Shown here piece by piece: positions 29,001 to 38,700 of a DNA stretch of 64,000 bases. Numbering within the stretch: the stretch's first letter is position 1; every line of letters begins with the position of its first letter. Origin of the DNA: an uncultured Eubacteriales bacterium (lineage in GTDB: Bacteria > Bacillota > Clostridia > Oscillospirales > CAG-272); contig CAKSZH010000005.1 of NCBI GenBank assembly GCA_934525675.1, positions 102,978-166,977 of the forward strand, given 5' to 3'. Below the pieces are notes generated by a model, which saw only the letters and a list, made by a program, of their open reading frames with translations, was not told the origin of the DNA and searched no databases. The translations under genes were made by a program, and so were the position numbers.

Positions 29001-30721
29001 TGCCCGATACCCTGACTACCATGGGTGACGGCGCGTTCTCCGGCTGCGAAGGACTGCTTGAGATTACGCTTCCCGCATCCCTGACGGATTACGGCGACTA
29101 TCTGTTCGCATACTGCACCAACCTTGCAAAGGTGACGCTTCCCGCGAACATGACCCGCATCGGAACCTACTCGTTCGCAGGCTGCACGGCACTTGTCGCC
29201 ATCAATCTGCAGAATGTGAAGTACATCGGTGACTACGCGTTCACCTCCTGCAAGGCGCTGACCAACCTCAATCTCGGCGCCGCGACCCCCGGTGTGAACC
29301 TGCCCGAGGCGGAGACCATCGGACTCGGTGCTTTCGCGGATACCGCGGTTGCCGGTGCGATGTCCGCTCCCAAACTGACCAAGGTCGGCGATTACGCATT
29401 CCAGAATGCAGGTCTTACCTCTGTGGATGCTCCCAATCTGACCACCATCGGCAGAGCGGCGTTCCAGATGAACAAGAGCCTCACCGAATTCACCTTCAAT
29501 CCCGAAATCACCAAGATCGGCATGCTTGCCTTCCAGGGTTGCACGTCTCTTCGCAGCTTCTATGCGACCGTTGACGGTCAGAAACTCGCAACCTACACCA
29601 CGGACGACGGCTACCTGAACCTCTATGACGGCGTGCTCTATACGAGAATGGACTCCGGCAGACTGCAGCTTTCCTCTGTGCCCGGCGGCATGGAAAAGGA
29701 AACGCTCATGGTTGTGGAAGGTACTTATCGGATCGAGCGTTACGCCGGCAACGACAACACCCACATCAAAAAGATCATTCTTCCGAGCACCCTCAAGCTG
29801 ATCGGAAACTACGCGTTCTACGGGTACACCTCGCTTGAGACGGTGGAATTCCGTTCGTTTGCGGCGCCTGCCTGGGAGAATGAATACGACAAGGAAGCAA
29901 AGCTGACCGAAAAGGATCCCGGCTATGCGCTTCTCCACGACCAGTTCGGTCTGTTCGGTCTGGAGCTCTGCTACTTCAACTTCATTGGTCTGCTTGGCAA
30001 GAACGAGCCGATCAAGATGATCCTTCCTTCCAACTCCGATGCGACCGGTTATGATGCGCTGAATTATCTTGTGATGTTCGGCAAGGTCTCCGACGCAGAA
30101 CGCAGCGACTACGTGGCAATGGATAAGACCCTGTCCGATTTCATTGACCTCGCGGAAAAGGTCGGAAAGATCGACAAGGTTACACTCGGCGATGAAACGC
30201 TCATCAATGAGGCGGTGACCGCGATGAACGCGCTCAAGCAGAAGGGGACCGACTTCGGTTACACCGAAGAGGAATGGCAGAAGATGCTGAAGGACGTGAC
30301 GGACGCAAAGGCGGTGCTCACCGCGCTGAAGCTCGCGAACGCAAGTCAGGCGGCACGTGATCTGCAGGAGAAGGTCAATGCGCTTCCCGATACCTACTCC
30401 CGTGACTGCCGCGCGGCAATGGCAGAGATTGAAAAACTGCTTGCGGCACTTCCTGCAAGTGAACGTTCGGTTCTGACGCTGACCAAGTACAACGCATTGC
30501 TCGGCGCATACCGTGCCGACCTGGAAAGCGGCGATACCGAAACCGAAACTTCCACTTCCACTGAGACCGAGACCTCCGGGAATCCCGGAAACACGGATCC
30601 GGGGAAGAACACCAATGTCCTGCTGATCGTCCTGATTGCCTGCGGTGCGGCGGTTCTGATTGCCGCAGCCGTTTGTGTGGTTTATGTCATGAAAAAGAAG
30701 AAAGGCGGTAGCACGAAATAA
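23006..30721 (+). CDS. Giant cell-surface subtilisin-like serine protease with leucine-rich repeats
   Basis: A 2571-residue S8 family protease, probably digesting proteins outside the cell. Lipobox LTSC gives lipid Cys26. An I9-like propeptide region lies at about 55-200. The catalytic triad is Asp238 (VLDSGFD), His310 (EHGTHVSG) and Ser651 (SGTSMAS), with TAGSNSY near the oxyanion Asn and a PA domain inserted at about 500-610. After about 750 come Fn3-like domains, two Big_2-like domains (about 1190-1260 and 1345-1415), then BspA-type leucine-rich repeats from about 1428 to 2285 (repeating IGDYAFADC-like units). A helical segment and a Glu/Thr-rich linker precede a C-terminal membrane helix (about 2537-2559) and KKKKGGSTK. 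Start GTG at 23006 has AAGGAG seven bases upstream. Its stop overlaps the next start. Confidence 0.93.
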   Translation: MQKKLLSLLAIVLLLSLLLSTVLTSCASVADLIPSVTGGGTSDGSQSGSGTNTNPQQLQIFNTGLKLSQEQSLSRIKAEYLKENGGYKDDDVVVAIVSLSSPALIDVYLENERISSRMSLAEYAASSEGQTRIAQLTDEQDALIAELREKGLIDKVENTYTTILNGVAVSTKYGNFKKLSAEKNVSKTILSDTFNRPQSVKSSDASAIVNAVDIYPTGIFDSSSVSFTGKGTAVAVLDSGFDCDHTVFSTMPSGDVLITPQDVAKILGASVADKLAGGVELADVYVNKKIPFAFDYADKDTDVYPYDSEHGTHVSGIIGGKDDTITGVAVDTQLVLMKVFPDLDSGGSSEDILAALEDAVLLGVDAINMSLGSSCGFARESDADATNAIYDKINASGISLVTAGSNSYSSAFGGAQGSTGKVTNPDTGTVGSPSTYDSALSVASISGVKSRYLIGNGSQVVFFNESNSISGDANNFYDELRDALKKLGETDQDAQKKYDDLMAGKSIEIEYVTVPGVGMRANYTGLDVKGKIVLVRRGDNTFEDKAFQAKSAGALACIIYNNIEGDILMSMGKSDHIPTISISKESGSQLAEKESGTLSLNYSQQAGPFMSDFSSWGPTPSLGLKPEITAHGGEILSAIPGGGYDKLSGTSMASPNMCGIVVLIRQYLKEKYPDYSMKQISVMCNQMLMSTATIVQNKEGNPYSPRKQGAGLASLFNVVNTGAYLTVDGIDRTKLELGDDAKRTGVYEMSFNICNISDKDLTYKLGLIGMTETVSTSDETFVAEKDQILGGTFTATVTGDGSYDGTNVTVKAGKSVAVKLVYTLSDADKQMIDKLFPYGMYVEGFVTLESTEEKGIDLNIPFLAFYGDWTEAPMFDKTYYEVDKEAKDDSIDEEDKLKADYYATTPYGSYYHNYIIPLGTYLYDVDASAYDKIPASTDHIAISDSLGTVDGFSAVYAGLLRNAKTMTYTITDKVTGEVMKELVVENAHKAYSNGGKPIPGYEYLRWKTTDLGLVNNRQYTFTMTGTLDYGDGGVNTNKRNSFSFDFCVDNEAPVLKSVSYEKVYDKSQKKDRYYLTMVVYDNHYVQSITPIAFNSTSSYSFLSEHPIPVYGERGSDATVRFEITDYLDKLYADGLVTSALAFSIDDYALNSNIFICQLPGTKGDFSFTKDGTPDGETLNILTIYEDEVVDLTRYLATSDKTVDEAKDYLKYLSWTSSNEKVAQVKEGEVRGMAPGRATITVEEAVELKQAVILVNVKARPDSENDTEASGVSEQSAGPGGGSYSLLSIADMAQKTDSASGATISSIRFDYFNTLFAYSRSSETSEIGDTGDRTYVSALSGGGVALYPGEKIQLFYKIDPWYVSDKYEVTFSSDNEESVIVDQDGVMTALKKGSANITARVAGSNLMAYIRVTVKSEFVIDESRTLVAYKGLGGDVVIPDDEGILYIGAYAFCLYDTDKSIELPDDDNDANKIPKSNTTVTSVTIPAGVKEIRKYAFYNCTGLKTVILPDSVKIIREYAFNKDEKLTEIDLSHVELVGAYAFSGCKSLENVDFSKVYAIGVRAFENCSSLTYANLSKLRNAGAYAFRGCTNLAEVTFAEKTKLAEGMFARSGLVTVDLYTTMDIPKYCFSQCDRLTTVNIYQNIHEVGFGAFCESDVLTSVNFKGTVDVIAEQAFYDCNGLVSVTLPDCPVSLSNYSFFDCDKLTTVTLGKNTELTAVNGSVFEKTSLSDVVVPAGNSNYRMTGNYLTNASGDTILLGMIGKLNGDLVIDGNVRTIGSGAFAGAKITSLTVTNPATVISDYAFSRCTSLTEVNLPANMTGTIGDSAFRRTTALRTVNGLESVKSVGSYAFADSGLTSVTIGENAEYGEGAFFQSKLVSAMIGKNSRFGLGAFQKCSYLTTVNMPAEGGVHFGRSCFEGDVSLSDIDLRFVDETIEAQTFYGCTKLTTANLQNVKYIGDYAFADCAALSTVLVPKVVSIGEGAFARYAKDASAPIFSRIELPDTLTTMGDGAFSGCEGLLEITLPASLTDYGDYLFAYCTNLAKVTLPANMTRIGTYSFAGCTALVAINLQNVKYIGDYAFTSCKALTNLNLGAATPGVNLPEAETIGLGAFADTAVAGAMSAPKLTKVGDYAFQNAGLTSVDAPNLTTIGRAAFQMNKSLTEFTFNPEITKIGMLAFQGCTSLRSFYATVDGQKLATYTTDDGYLNLYDGVLYTRMDSGRLQLSSVPGGMEKETLMVVEGTYRIERYAGNDNTHIKKIILPSTLKLIGNYAFYGYTSLETVEFRSFAAPAWENEYDKEAKLTEKDPGYALLHDQFGLFGLELCYFNFIGLLGKNEPIKMILPSNSDATGYDALNYLVMFGKVSDAERSDYVAMDKTLSDFIDLAEKVGKIDKVTLGDETLINEAVTAMNALKQKGTDFGYTEEEWQKMLKDVTDAKAVLTALKLANASQAARDLQEKVNALPDTYSRDCRAAMAEIEKLLAALPASERSVLTLTKYNALLGAYRADLESGDTETETSTSTETETSGNPGNTDPGKNTNVLLIVLIACGAAVLIAAAVCVVYVMKKKKGGSTK

Positions 30722-33072
30722 TGAAAAAGTTCCTTGCTTTGACGCTTGCGCTTGTAATGCTGTGCTCGGTTCTTGCCTCCTGCGGAGGCAAGCCGTCCAC
30801 AGAGACCTCGACGGAACCATCGACTTCGCGCGAGACGCTTGCGGCTCCGCAAAACGTCCGGATCTCCGAGAGCGGGCTGATTACCTGGGATGCCGTGGAA
30901 CACGCGACATCCTACACGGTGACAATCGGTTCCACAGTCAAAACGGTAACTGAAACTTCTTATCAGGTCACAAATCTGGATGTCGACTTCCGGTATTCCG
31001 TCGTGGCAAATGCGGAGAATTATCAAAGCTCCGCATCCTCCGCGGAGGGCGTTTATATCGTGAAGCGCACCCCGCCCGATGATGAGGCGAAGTATCAGGT
31101 CGCCATCTCCAAGTCTTCCGCCTCCCTCCGTTCCGGTCACAGCATTCAGTTGACCGCGACGGTCACGGGATGTGACGACCAGACGGTGCTCTGGTCCATC
31201 GAGGAAGGCGAAGAATATGCCACCATTGACCCGATTTCCGGTCTTCTGACCGCGAAATCCGAAATGACCGGCGCGCCGGTCGTCAAGGTGGTGGCAACCA
31301 GCCTTCAGGACGAAAAGTCCAAGGGCAGCATTGTTCTTACGGTGGAAACCAAGCCCGGGCTGACCCAGGCAATGCTGGATGAGATTGCGTCGTTTTCCTC
31401 CATCGGCTTTGACGGATACGTCGGGATCAGCCTGTACAACTTCGGCGTGTACGACGATCTGGTGAAGACCACTTCCATCACGCTCAAGACCGCCATGAAC
31501 GGGACCAACTGGTATGCCAAGTATACCAACGGTACCACCGGAGTGGAGGGCGACCTGTTCTACCGTAACTGTGACGGCATTGCCAATCAGGTCGGCGTCA
31601 GCTTTCTCAACGATGAGGAATACTTCCCGATGCTCGCCGACGACGGAACGCCGGTATCCTGGAAGGATTCCGGGTTTTACAACAACTTCGTCGGACTGAA
31701 GGTTTCCGATTTCCGGTTCAACGAGGAAACCTGGCAGTATGAGTACGTCGGAAGCGACGAAACGCTGGCAAAGCGCATGGTCGCGTCCGCAAACCCCTAC
31801 GATTTTGTCCCCACGAACTTCGCACTCATCATCAATGAGGGCGAGATCATGGGTATCTACTCCAAGAGCGAGCCGGATTACACGGTCGTCAGCGGTTACA
31901 AGGCGATCATGGAACTGATTACCTACGTCAACCACGGCGAAACGGTCGAGGTTCCCACCATCGGCAAGTATCCGCACGACGATATCCACGACCCGCTCAA
32001 TGAGGCGATTGCCAACATGCGCGCCCTTACGAGCTATACGTTGGATTTCACGCAGATCGTTGCAACCCGGTATACCCAGGGGTATGCGACAAGCGGTTTC
32101 GTGGAAACCGTTACCCCTGACAATTGCTTCTTCGATCCGTTCACCTCTTCCTATGATGTGTCCGGCAACGAGGTGCGTTCGTTCAGCGGTTCGCCTTACG
32201 CATACCACCTGATTGAGAACGGGTTCTACAACACGCTCAACTGGAACGCGGCGACGGAACAGTATGACGCGACCCGCGCCTACCGTGCGGATTTCGCGGA
32301 AGCCAAGCCTTCCTTCGCGTTTGCGGGCGAGATTTTCAACAAGTACACGAGAAATGACGACGGCAGCATCACCTATTATGTTGATACCGTGATGTGCCCC
32401 GTTGCCTCCACCTTCTATCACGGTGTCGGAAACGACATTCAGCTGTACGGTATGTTCGCGACCGAGGGACGTATTTCCGCCGACACCACCTTTACGCCTT
32501 ACGTTAAGGTGCAGGACGGATACATCACCGAGGCTTGCTTCTACTTCTACATCGGTGAGATTTACGGCGTGGTGGAAATCAAATACAGCGATTTCAACTC
32601 TGCTGAGCTTCCCGTTTCTGTGGAAGAACAGCTTGGTGCAACTCCCGCAAGACAGCTTCCCACGGCATGGGAGCAGCTGACCATCCAGGTGACCGGAGAT
32701 TTCTCCTCCACCGGGAAAGAGGAAGAGCAGAATGCGCTGACTTACCTGACCACGCTGTTCGGAAGCGAAGAGATGGCACGGAAGGTCCCGTTCCTCGGAA
32801 ATGTGCTGGGAGATACCTACGGGTTCGGCATGAGTACGACGCACCTGATCGCGGGTGAGTCGTCGCCCCACTCGGCAGTCGTCTTCTATTACGACGTGCC
32901 TCTCGACGCGGATTACACGATCGATTCTTCTCTTAATAAAATCACTGCATATCTGATCTCCCTCGGCTTTGAGGCAGACGCAAACGGTGTCTATCACAAG
33001 GACGGTGTCGCGGTACAGCCCGTGGACAGCGACCTGGACCTGACTGTTTACGTCTGGAAAACGGCGGTCTGA
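30721..33072 (+). CDS. Large lipoprotein with Fn3-like and Big_2 domains (paralogue A)
   Basis: A 783-residue surface lipoprotein of unknown function. The signal ends LASC (Cys21) and a Thr/Ser/Glu linker follows. Residues about 40-105 look like a Fn3 domain (PQNVRISESGLITWD, VDFRYSVVA); residues about 120-205 form a Big_2 domain (SLRSGHSIQLTATV). The remaining about 570 residues form two related halves with alternating strands. The overall order and the segments LTSYTLDFTQI and LFGSEEMARK recall the next gene's product, so the two are probably paralogues. Its ATG overlaps the TAA of the protease gene (TAATG), which implies translational coupling and a linked role. Confidence 0.82.
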   Translation: MKKFLALTLALVMLCSVLASCGGKPSTETSTEPSTSRETLAAPQNVRISESGLITWDAVEHATSYTVTIGSTVKTVTETSYQVTNLDVDFRYSVVANAENYQSSASSAEGVYIVKRTPPDDEAKYQVAISKSSASLRSGHSIQLTATVTGCDDQTVLWSIEEGEEYATIDPISGLLTAKSEMTGAPVVKVVATSLQDEKSKGSIVLTVETKPGLTQAMLDEIASFSSIGFDGYVGISLYNFGVYDDLVKTTSITLKTAMNGTNWYAKYTNGTTGVEGDLFYRNCDGIANQVGVSFLNDEEYFPMLADDGTPVSWKDSGFYNNFVGLKVSDFRFNEETWQYEYVGSDETLAKRMVASANPYDFVPTNFALIINEGEIMGIYSKSEPDYTVVSGYKAIMELITYVNHGETVEVPTIGKYPHDDIHDPLNEAIANMRALTSYTLDFTQIVATRYTQGYATSGFVETVTPDNCFFDPFTSSYDVSGNEVRSFSGSPYAYHLIENGFYNTLNWNAATEQYDATRAYRADFAEAKPSFAFAGEIFNKYTRNDDGSITYYVDTVMCPVASTFYHGVGNDIQLYGMFATEGRISADTTFTPYVKVQDGYITEACFYFYIGEIYGVVEIKYSDFNSAELPVSVEEQLGATPARQLPTAWEQLTIQVTGDFSSTGKEEEQNALTYLTTLFGSEEMARKVPFLGNVLGDTYGFGMSTTHLIAGESSPHSAVVFYYDVPLDADYTIDSSLNKITAYLISLGFEADANGVYHKDGVAVQPVDSDLDLTVYVWKTAV

Positions 33073-33231
33073 CAGATACCGGGCTCCTTTCCCGGCTTCT
33101 GTGATCTTCAACTGCGTAATTCCCGGAAGACGCCCGAGGCGGCTTGCAATCACCGCCGGTCGTCCTCCGGATTTACCCATACGGCATTGACCCATATACC
33201 CCGTAAATCTATTTTGAAAGGACGAAACTCT

Positions 33232-35646
33232 ATGAAATCATCCAAAGCGATCTGCAAAGTAATCACCTGCCTCCTGGTGGTTGCAATGCTGCTCGGTATG
33301 TTCGCTTCCTGCGGCGGCAAGACGACGGAGACCGGGACCGAAAAGCCCTCGGAATCCTCCACGGAAACCCCGACGGAAGCCGACACCGAAACGGATACGT
33401 CCGCTCCCTCCGAATCCGGTACAATCAACATTGCCTGTGACAAGTCCCAGCTCAAGCTGGGTGAGAGTGCTACGCTCACCGTTACGGTAACGGGCGCTTC
33501 CGACTCCGGGTACGAGTTTACCGTTGATTCCGACCTGATTACCGTTGACGAAACAAACGACACAGTAACGGTCGTCAAGGAACCGACCATCGACACGGTT
33601 GTCCATATCACCGCAACGCTGAAGGCAGATAAAAATGTCAAGGCAACCAAAACCTTTATCGTCAAGGCTCCCGTCAAAGAGGGACAGGTCGGCGAACTGA
33701 CGTCCGATATGCTGGTGGCACTCGGTAACGCGAGCATCACGGTAAACGGTGTCCTGACCGACTTCTACCACGATTACACGGATTCCAGAAACAGCACCGA
33801 AAAGAAGTACGACTTCTCCGTCTGGATGAACGAGGGCTCCTGGGCAAGCTCCTGGAACATCCAGTCCGGCTCCGGCAGCAAGAACAAGCTGACCACCTTC
33901 TATCAGCGCGGCAGCGTTGACGGTCTGACCGACCAGAACGGTAACACCGGTCACGCACTGGAACAGCTGTTCATCAACCTGCACAACGAAGTGGACTCCA
34001 AGACGGTGAAGGATTACCTGAGCATTCCCGCGATCTGGGAAGCACAGCACCTCTGGAACCATCTCGGCAGCCTCGACATCAACAAGTTTACTTATGACGC
34101 AGAGCACGGTTACTACAAGTACACGATCGACCCGACCAACGTGGACGACATGTACCTGATGACCTACCTTTCCTACTCCCTGACCCCCCTGCTTTCCGAT
34201 ACGCTCATGAACCTGTATCTGGTCGTTGAGGACGGCAAGATCACCAAGCTGGTCGGTCAGACCGAGGTCCTGCTTTACGGCGACAACACAAAAGAAGACC
34301 CTGAGGGTGACAGCTACACCACCATCGAGGTAACCTTCTCCGACATCGGAACGACTGAGGTTTCCAAGCCAAAGACTTACGATGCACCGGAATATGCAGA
34401 GCTTCTCAGGATGGCTCTTGAGAACATGAAGGGTGCGCTCAACTACACCTTCAGTGCAGTGGAGACCACGACCTACGCGCCTTCCGGCGACAGCGGCGAC
34501 TACGACATCGAATCCGTCAGCGCAAGCAAGCCGATTTACGCGCTCCTCGCGCTCTCGTCCTTTGCGCCGAAGACCTCCGCAACCGGTACCGAGGGCTGGA
34601 TCGGTCAGGTGACCGAGAACGCCATCCTCATTGCCGACACCATGAAGTACACCTATTCCATGGACGGCAAGAATTACAGAACCGATTACTACGGCTACAA
34701 GAGCAACGGCGACGGCAGCTACGATCAGTTCCAGTGGACCAACGATGACGGCGGACATATGTACGGCACCAAGAAGGTCAATTCCGAACTGAGCACGTTG
34801 CTTCCCTCGTTTGATTTCTCCGCGAATCTGTTCCGCTTTGAATATGTCAAGCGGAATGATGACGATGTGAGAATTTATTACTTCACGCTTCGTGAAACCG
34901 CAATCACCCGTGACATCGCGCTCCAGTCCTCCTTGCACGACAATGCGCCCAACGCCGAGGCATCCGGCTCCCAGCCGCTGACCATCGCGGTGGACGAAAA
35001 CGGCAACCTGGTTTCTGTGACCTTCCCCTATGATATTTCCGGTATCTACATGGGATATGTGACTACCACCTATTCTAAGATCGGCACGACGAAACTCGAT
35101 GAAAACCTCTTCGACGGGTACGTGCAGAGAGTCATGAAGACCGACTGGAGCCAGTACGATGTGAAGTACTACCATCCGAATCACACCTCGCTCACTCCCG
35201 CTGAGGAGGCGACCGCCGATGTGGTGCTTCGCAACATCTTCGGAGACAGCTACAAGGATCTTCCCGCACCCGACGCACTGCTTGAGGTGTTCGGCGATAA
35301 CCTGAACGGTCCGTTCTTCGACTGGAAGGAGATCGGCACGGATGCGGACGGTAACCCGATCTACACGGATTACCTGACCATTAACACGACGAGCCAGAAC
35401 TATGACGAGAACAAGCAGATCACCGATTACGAGGAAATCATTTCGGCGATCAAGGGAGCGCTTGTCAACAAGTACGGCTTTGAAATTTCCGCGGCAAACA
35501 CGGATATGACCGGCGGGGAATCCGGCAGAAGCAACCGCTACATTACCTTCATCAAGGGCGATGTGCAGATCGTGATCGAAAACAACTTCACGAAGTACTT
35601 CTGGATTTACATTTACGAAACCGGCGCATGGTCGCTGAGCCGTTGA
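33232..35646 (+). CDS. Large lipoprotein with Big_2-like domain (paralogue B)
   Basis: An 804-residue surface lipoprotein. The signal ends FASC (Cys27), followed by a Glu/Thr/Ser linker and an Ig-like domain (about 65-145: LKLGESATLTVTV). The body is long and beta-rich and shares the layout of the preceding protein: MLDEI / SDMLVAL near the start of the body, LNYTFSAVE near the middle, and a final domain beginning LRNIFGDSY. It has no enzyme motif. ATG at 33232 has a GAAAGGA site 10 bases upstream; the frame is open to 33187 but that part lacks a ribosome site. It probably belongs to the same transcript as the protease. Confidence 0.8.
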   Translation: MKSSKAICKVITCLLVVAMLLGMFASCGGKTTETGTEKPSESSTETPTEADTETDTSAPSESGTINIACDKSQLKLGESATLTVTVTGASDSGYEFTVDSDLITVDETNDTVTVVKEPTIDTVVHITATLKADKNVKATKTFIVKAPVKEGQVGELTSDMLVALGNASITVNGVLTDFYHDYTDSRNSTEKKYDFSVWMNEGSWASSWNIQSGSGSKNKLTTFYQRGSVDGLTDQNGNTGHALEQLFINLHNEVDSKTVKDYLSIPAIWEAQHLWNHLGSLDINKFTYDAEHGYYKYTIDPTNVDDMYLMTYLSYSLTPLLSDTLMNLYLVVEDGKITKLVGQTEVLLYGDNTKEDPEGDSYTTIEVTFSDIGTTEVSKPKTYDAPEYAELLRMALENMKGALNYTFSAVETTTYAPSGDSGDYDIESVSASKPIYALLALSSFAPKTSATGTEGWIGQVTENAILIADTMKYTYSMDGKNYRTDYYGYKSNGDGSYDQFQWTNDDGGHMYGTKKVNSELSTLLPSFDFSANLFRFEYVKRNDDDVRIYYFTLRETAITRDIALQSSLHDNAPNAEASGSQPLTIAVDENGNLVSVTFPYDISGIYMGYVTTTYSKIGTTKLDENLFDGYVQRVMKTDWSQYDVKYYHPNHTSLTPAEEATADVVLRNIFGDSYKDLPAPDALLEVFGDNLNGPFFDWKEIGTDADGNPIYTDYLTINTTSQNYDENKQITDYEEIISAIKGALVNKYGFEISAANTDMTGGESGRSNRYITFIKGDVQIVIENNFTKYFWIYIYETGAWSLSR

Positions 35647-35667
35647 TGCGGACCTGATCCGACAAGA

Positions 35668-35699
35668 GGCACGGCGGGGAATTTCTTCCACGCCGTGCC
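35668..35699 (+). other. Intercistronic inverted repeat
   Basis: GGCACGGCG (35668-35676) pairs with CGCCGTGCC (35691-35699) around a 14-base loop between the 804-residue and the 1469-residue lipoprotein genes. There is no T-run, so it is not a standard terminator. Confidence 0.45.
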
Positions 35700-35746
35700 G
35701 GAATTACCGACAGACCAAATACTGCAAGAAAGAATGAGGTAACAAA

Positions 35747-38700
35747 ATGAAAAAGCATCCGGTACTTACAACAGTGCTCCTTTTGCTGACCGTTCTTTTG
35801 CTTGCGGGTTGCGGAACCGGAGGTGCCGGGACCGGCACCTCTGCGTCCGTTACAGAGACTACTGAGGGAAATACCGAACCTGCAACCACCGTGACATTTG
35901 TCACGGTGGTTGCGTTGCAAGAAGCGGTAAACGTGGATATCTCGGAACTTGAGACCTACGATTTTACCGCGCTGTTTCAGATTACGGTGAATGGAGACAG
36001 CATTCCGGTGGATCCCGCATATCTTGAGACCCGCCGGGACGGAAACAATGAGAATGTCCTGTTTGTCACCTGTTCTTATGAGGGCAAGCGGGCAACGGTG
36101 ACGGTATATGTCGCCAGACCCACCTATTCCGTTGTATGCTCTGCCGCGGAGGTGACTGTCAGGCAGTCCGAAGTCGCGGAGTACGATTTTCTGTCTTTGT
36201 TCACGGTGATCCTGAACGGAAAAGCGGTGGAGGTCACACAGGAAATGATTACCTCCGATGTGTGCGACACCCCGGGGGATTACACCTTCACCGTCTGCTA
36301 CGGCGACGCAGCGGCGACCCTGACGGTTCATGTGACTCCCGATCATGTGATTGAAGCCATCCCGAGCTACCGCAATCTTGCGCTGACGCTCCGGGAATTC
36401 GCGGAATTCGACCTGAAGGATCTGTTCTCTCTCTACGTGGACGGCGTCGCCGTTCCCGTGACCGATGACATGCTGGATACCTCGCTTGTGAGCGACGTGA
36501 AGGAGGGCGGAGAATACCGCGTGACGCTCCGGTACAGCGTAGGTAAAAATTCCTGCGAGGTACAGGCGGCCTTCCGCATTATTGCGGAGGAGAAGGCGGT
36601 GCTTTCCGCGAAGAATGTCATCACCTATCCCGGTGCGCAGTCGCTGGATCTGACCACGCTCTTCACCATCACCAAGAACGGCGTGAACATCCCGGTGGAT
36701 CGGAACATGATCGAAGGTACCGTGGACTACAAGAGGGAAGGAATCTATCAGATCACCCTGACCTATGAGGGTGAGACCGTCACGGCAACCGTGGAGATCC
36801 GCAACGGTGTCGTCATTCAGTTTGCCACCTCCGATCTCATCAGACTGCAGAAGGGAACCAATCCCCTGACCTACGCGTTTGACTCGGATTTCGAGGTCAT
36901 GATAAACGGACTTCGTTTTACGGACATTCCCATGTCCGCGTTTGACCTGTCCGGTGTGGATTTTGATACGCCAGGTATCTATCCGGTGACCCTGACCATC
37001 AAGTATAACGACAAGAAGCTGTCCGGTATTTCCGGTAGCTTCACCTTTACGGAATACAAGGCGACCATCTGGTATCAGGTGGTGAAGAACACCTATTCCG
37101 TAAGCCTCGGTGCCGAGAACGTGGTCCTTCCGCGCGGAACGGAAAAGTACAATGTCTATCAGAACCTGACGGTCATCATCAACGGTCGCCGTCAGACCCT
37201 GACGGAGAATCCGGCTTATGTCGATTCCATCAGCTGTTATGTGAAGACCCTGTCGGATCCCCTTGATTTCACGAGCGCCGCGCGGCAGACCGTGCGGATC
37301 GCGGTCTACCCCGACGGTCCCGACGGAGACGCAGTGATCGTGGAATACACGGTCCGTGTGGATGCGGGCGTGGAGGTCACGGCGACGGGAACCGCAATTT
37401 TCGCGGGGCGCCCCCTGCATATTCTCGATCTCTTCACCATCACGGCGGACGGGAAAAACGTTCCCGTGACCAACGATATGATCTCCGGCAAGGTGGACAC
37501 CTTCCGCCCCGGCGTTTATACCGTGACCGTCGAATACCTCGGCATGACCGCTTCGGCACAGGTTGTTGTCTTTGACGACAGCCTCGCGGGAACCTACCGC
37601 ACGGGGCTGATTACCATCGACTCCATGCCGGATCTGGAAACCGACACCGAGGAAGATACCTGGGGCTCCGATTACGGCGACGAGGAGGGCGGCTCCTACT
37701 CTGCCGCCACACCCCCGACCCGCCTGACGGATATGATTATCAACGAGGACGGCAGCATTGTTGTCGGCGGCGATGCGGCGACGATCGTTGCCGGGGTTGA
37801 TGAGCACACGATGACCATCCGCCTGCGCAACAACCTGTATACGGTGTACGTGCGGAACGGGATTGCGGTTCTGATTCCCGACAATTCGCTCAAGATGCAG
37901 TATACCGAGTCCAAACGGCCGCTGATTTACTTCCATGAAGCACAGTGGAAGATTGCCGACACCATGACCGTAAATTCGACAAGCAGTCACGTTTTGCAGA
38001 ATTCCATTACCGCATACAGTTACGACATATTCTGCATAAATTCGCTTGACAACTTGCAAAAAATGTGGTATACTCTGAAAATAAATCTGGTAGAAAAAAC
38101 CTCTTCCGATACGATTTACAATGTGTCCTGGGGCGAGGTGGCATTCGCCGAGGACTTCGGAAAGAAGACGGGAGAGACCTCCTATCTGATTTTTGACGGA
38201 GAGAAAACCACCTTTACCATGCTGACGAATTCTGTCGGCAAGGTCTATCGGGCAAGCAACGACGAAAAACAATTCGCAAATCTGACCCTGTTCGGTACGG
38301 TGGACGGAAAGCCCGCAGTGCTCACCACCAACAAATACGAGCATTTCACGCTGACGGTGGACGGTAAGGTCGTATTCACCGCGAATTCTTCACTTTCGCA
38401 ACTTGCAAACGGCGGCGTCAATTACGAGACCGGCGAGGTGTTCCTTTACAGCTTTGATGAAAAGGAACAGAAGCCGTATTCCTATAAATTCATCATCGAC
38501 AAGGTGGCGGGAACCTTTTCGTACGTGCCGAGAGATACGCTCTTCGGCAAATATGTTTCCGGCTCCATGTACGTATTCCTTGACGGTTACGGAACCGGCG
38601 TCATCAGCTTTGACACGTCGTCCTATTACACCACGCTCCTAACCTATACCGAGGAGGACGGCGAGGTTTCCGTCCGCTACCGCAACACCTCCCCGTCCTT

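Noticed and set aside
23246..30820. Two very long antisense open frames (23246-26827 and 27662-30820)
   Set aside because: They mirror the codon bias of the protease gene, have no ribosome sites and give implausible protein composition.
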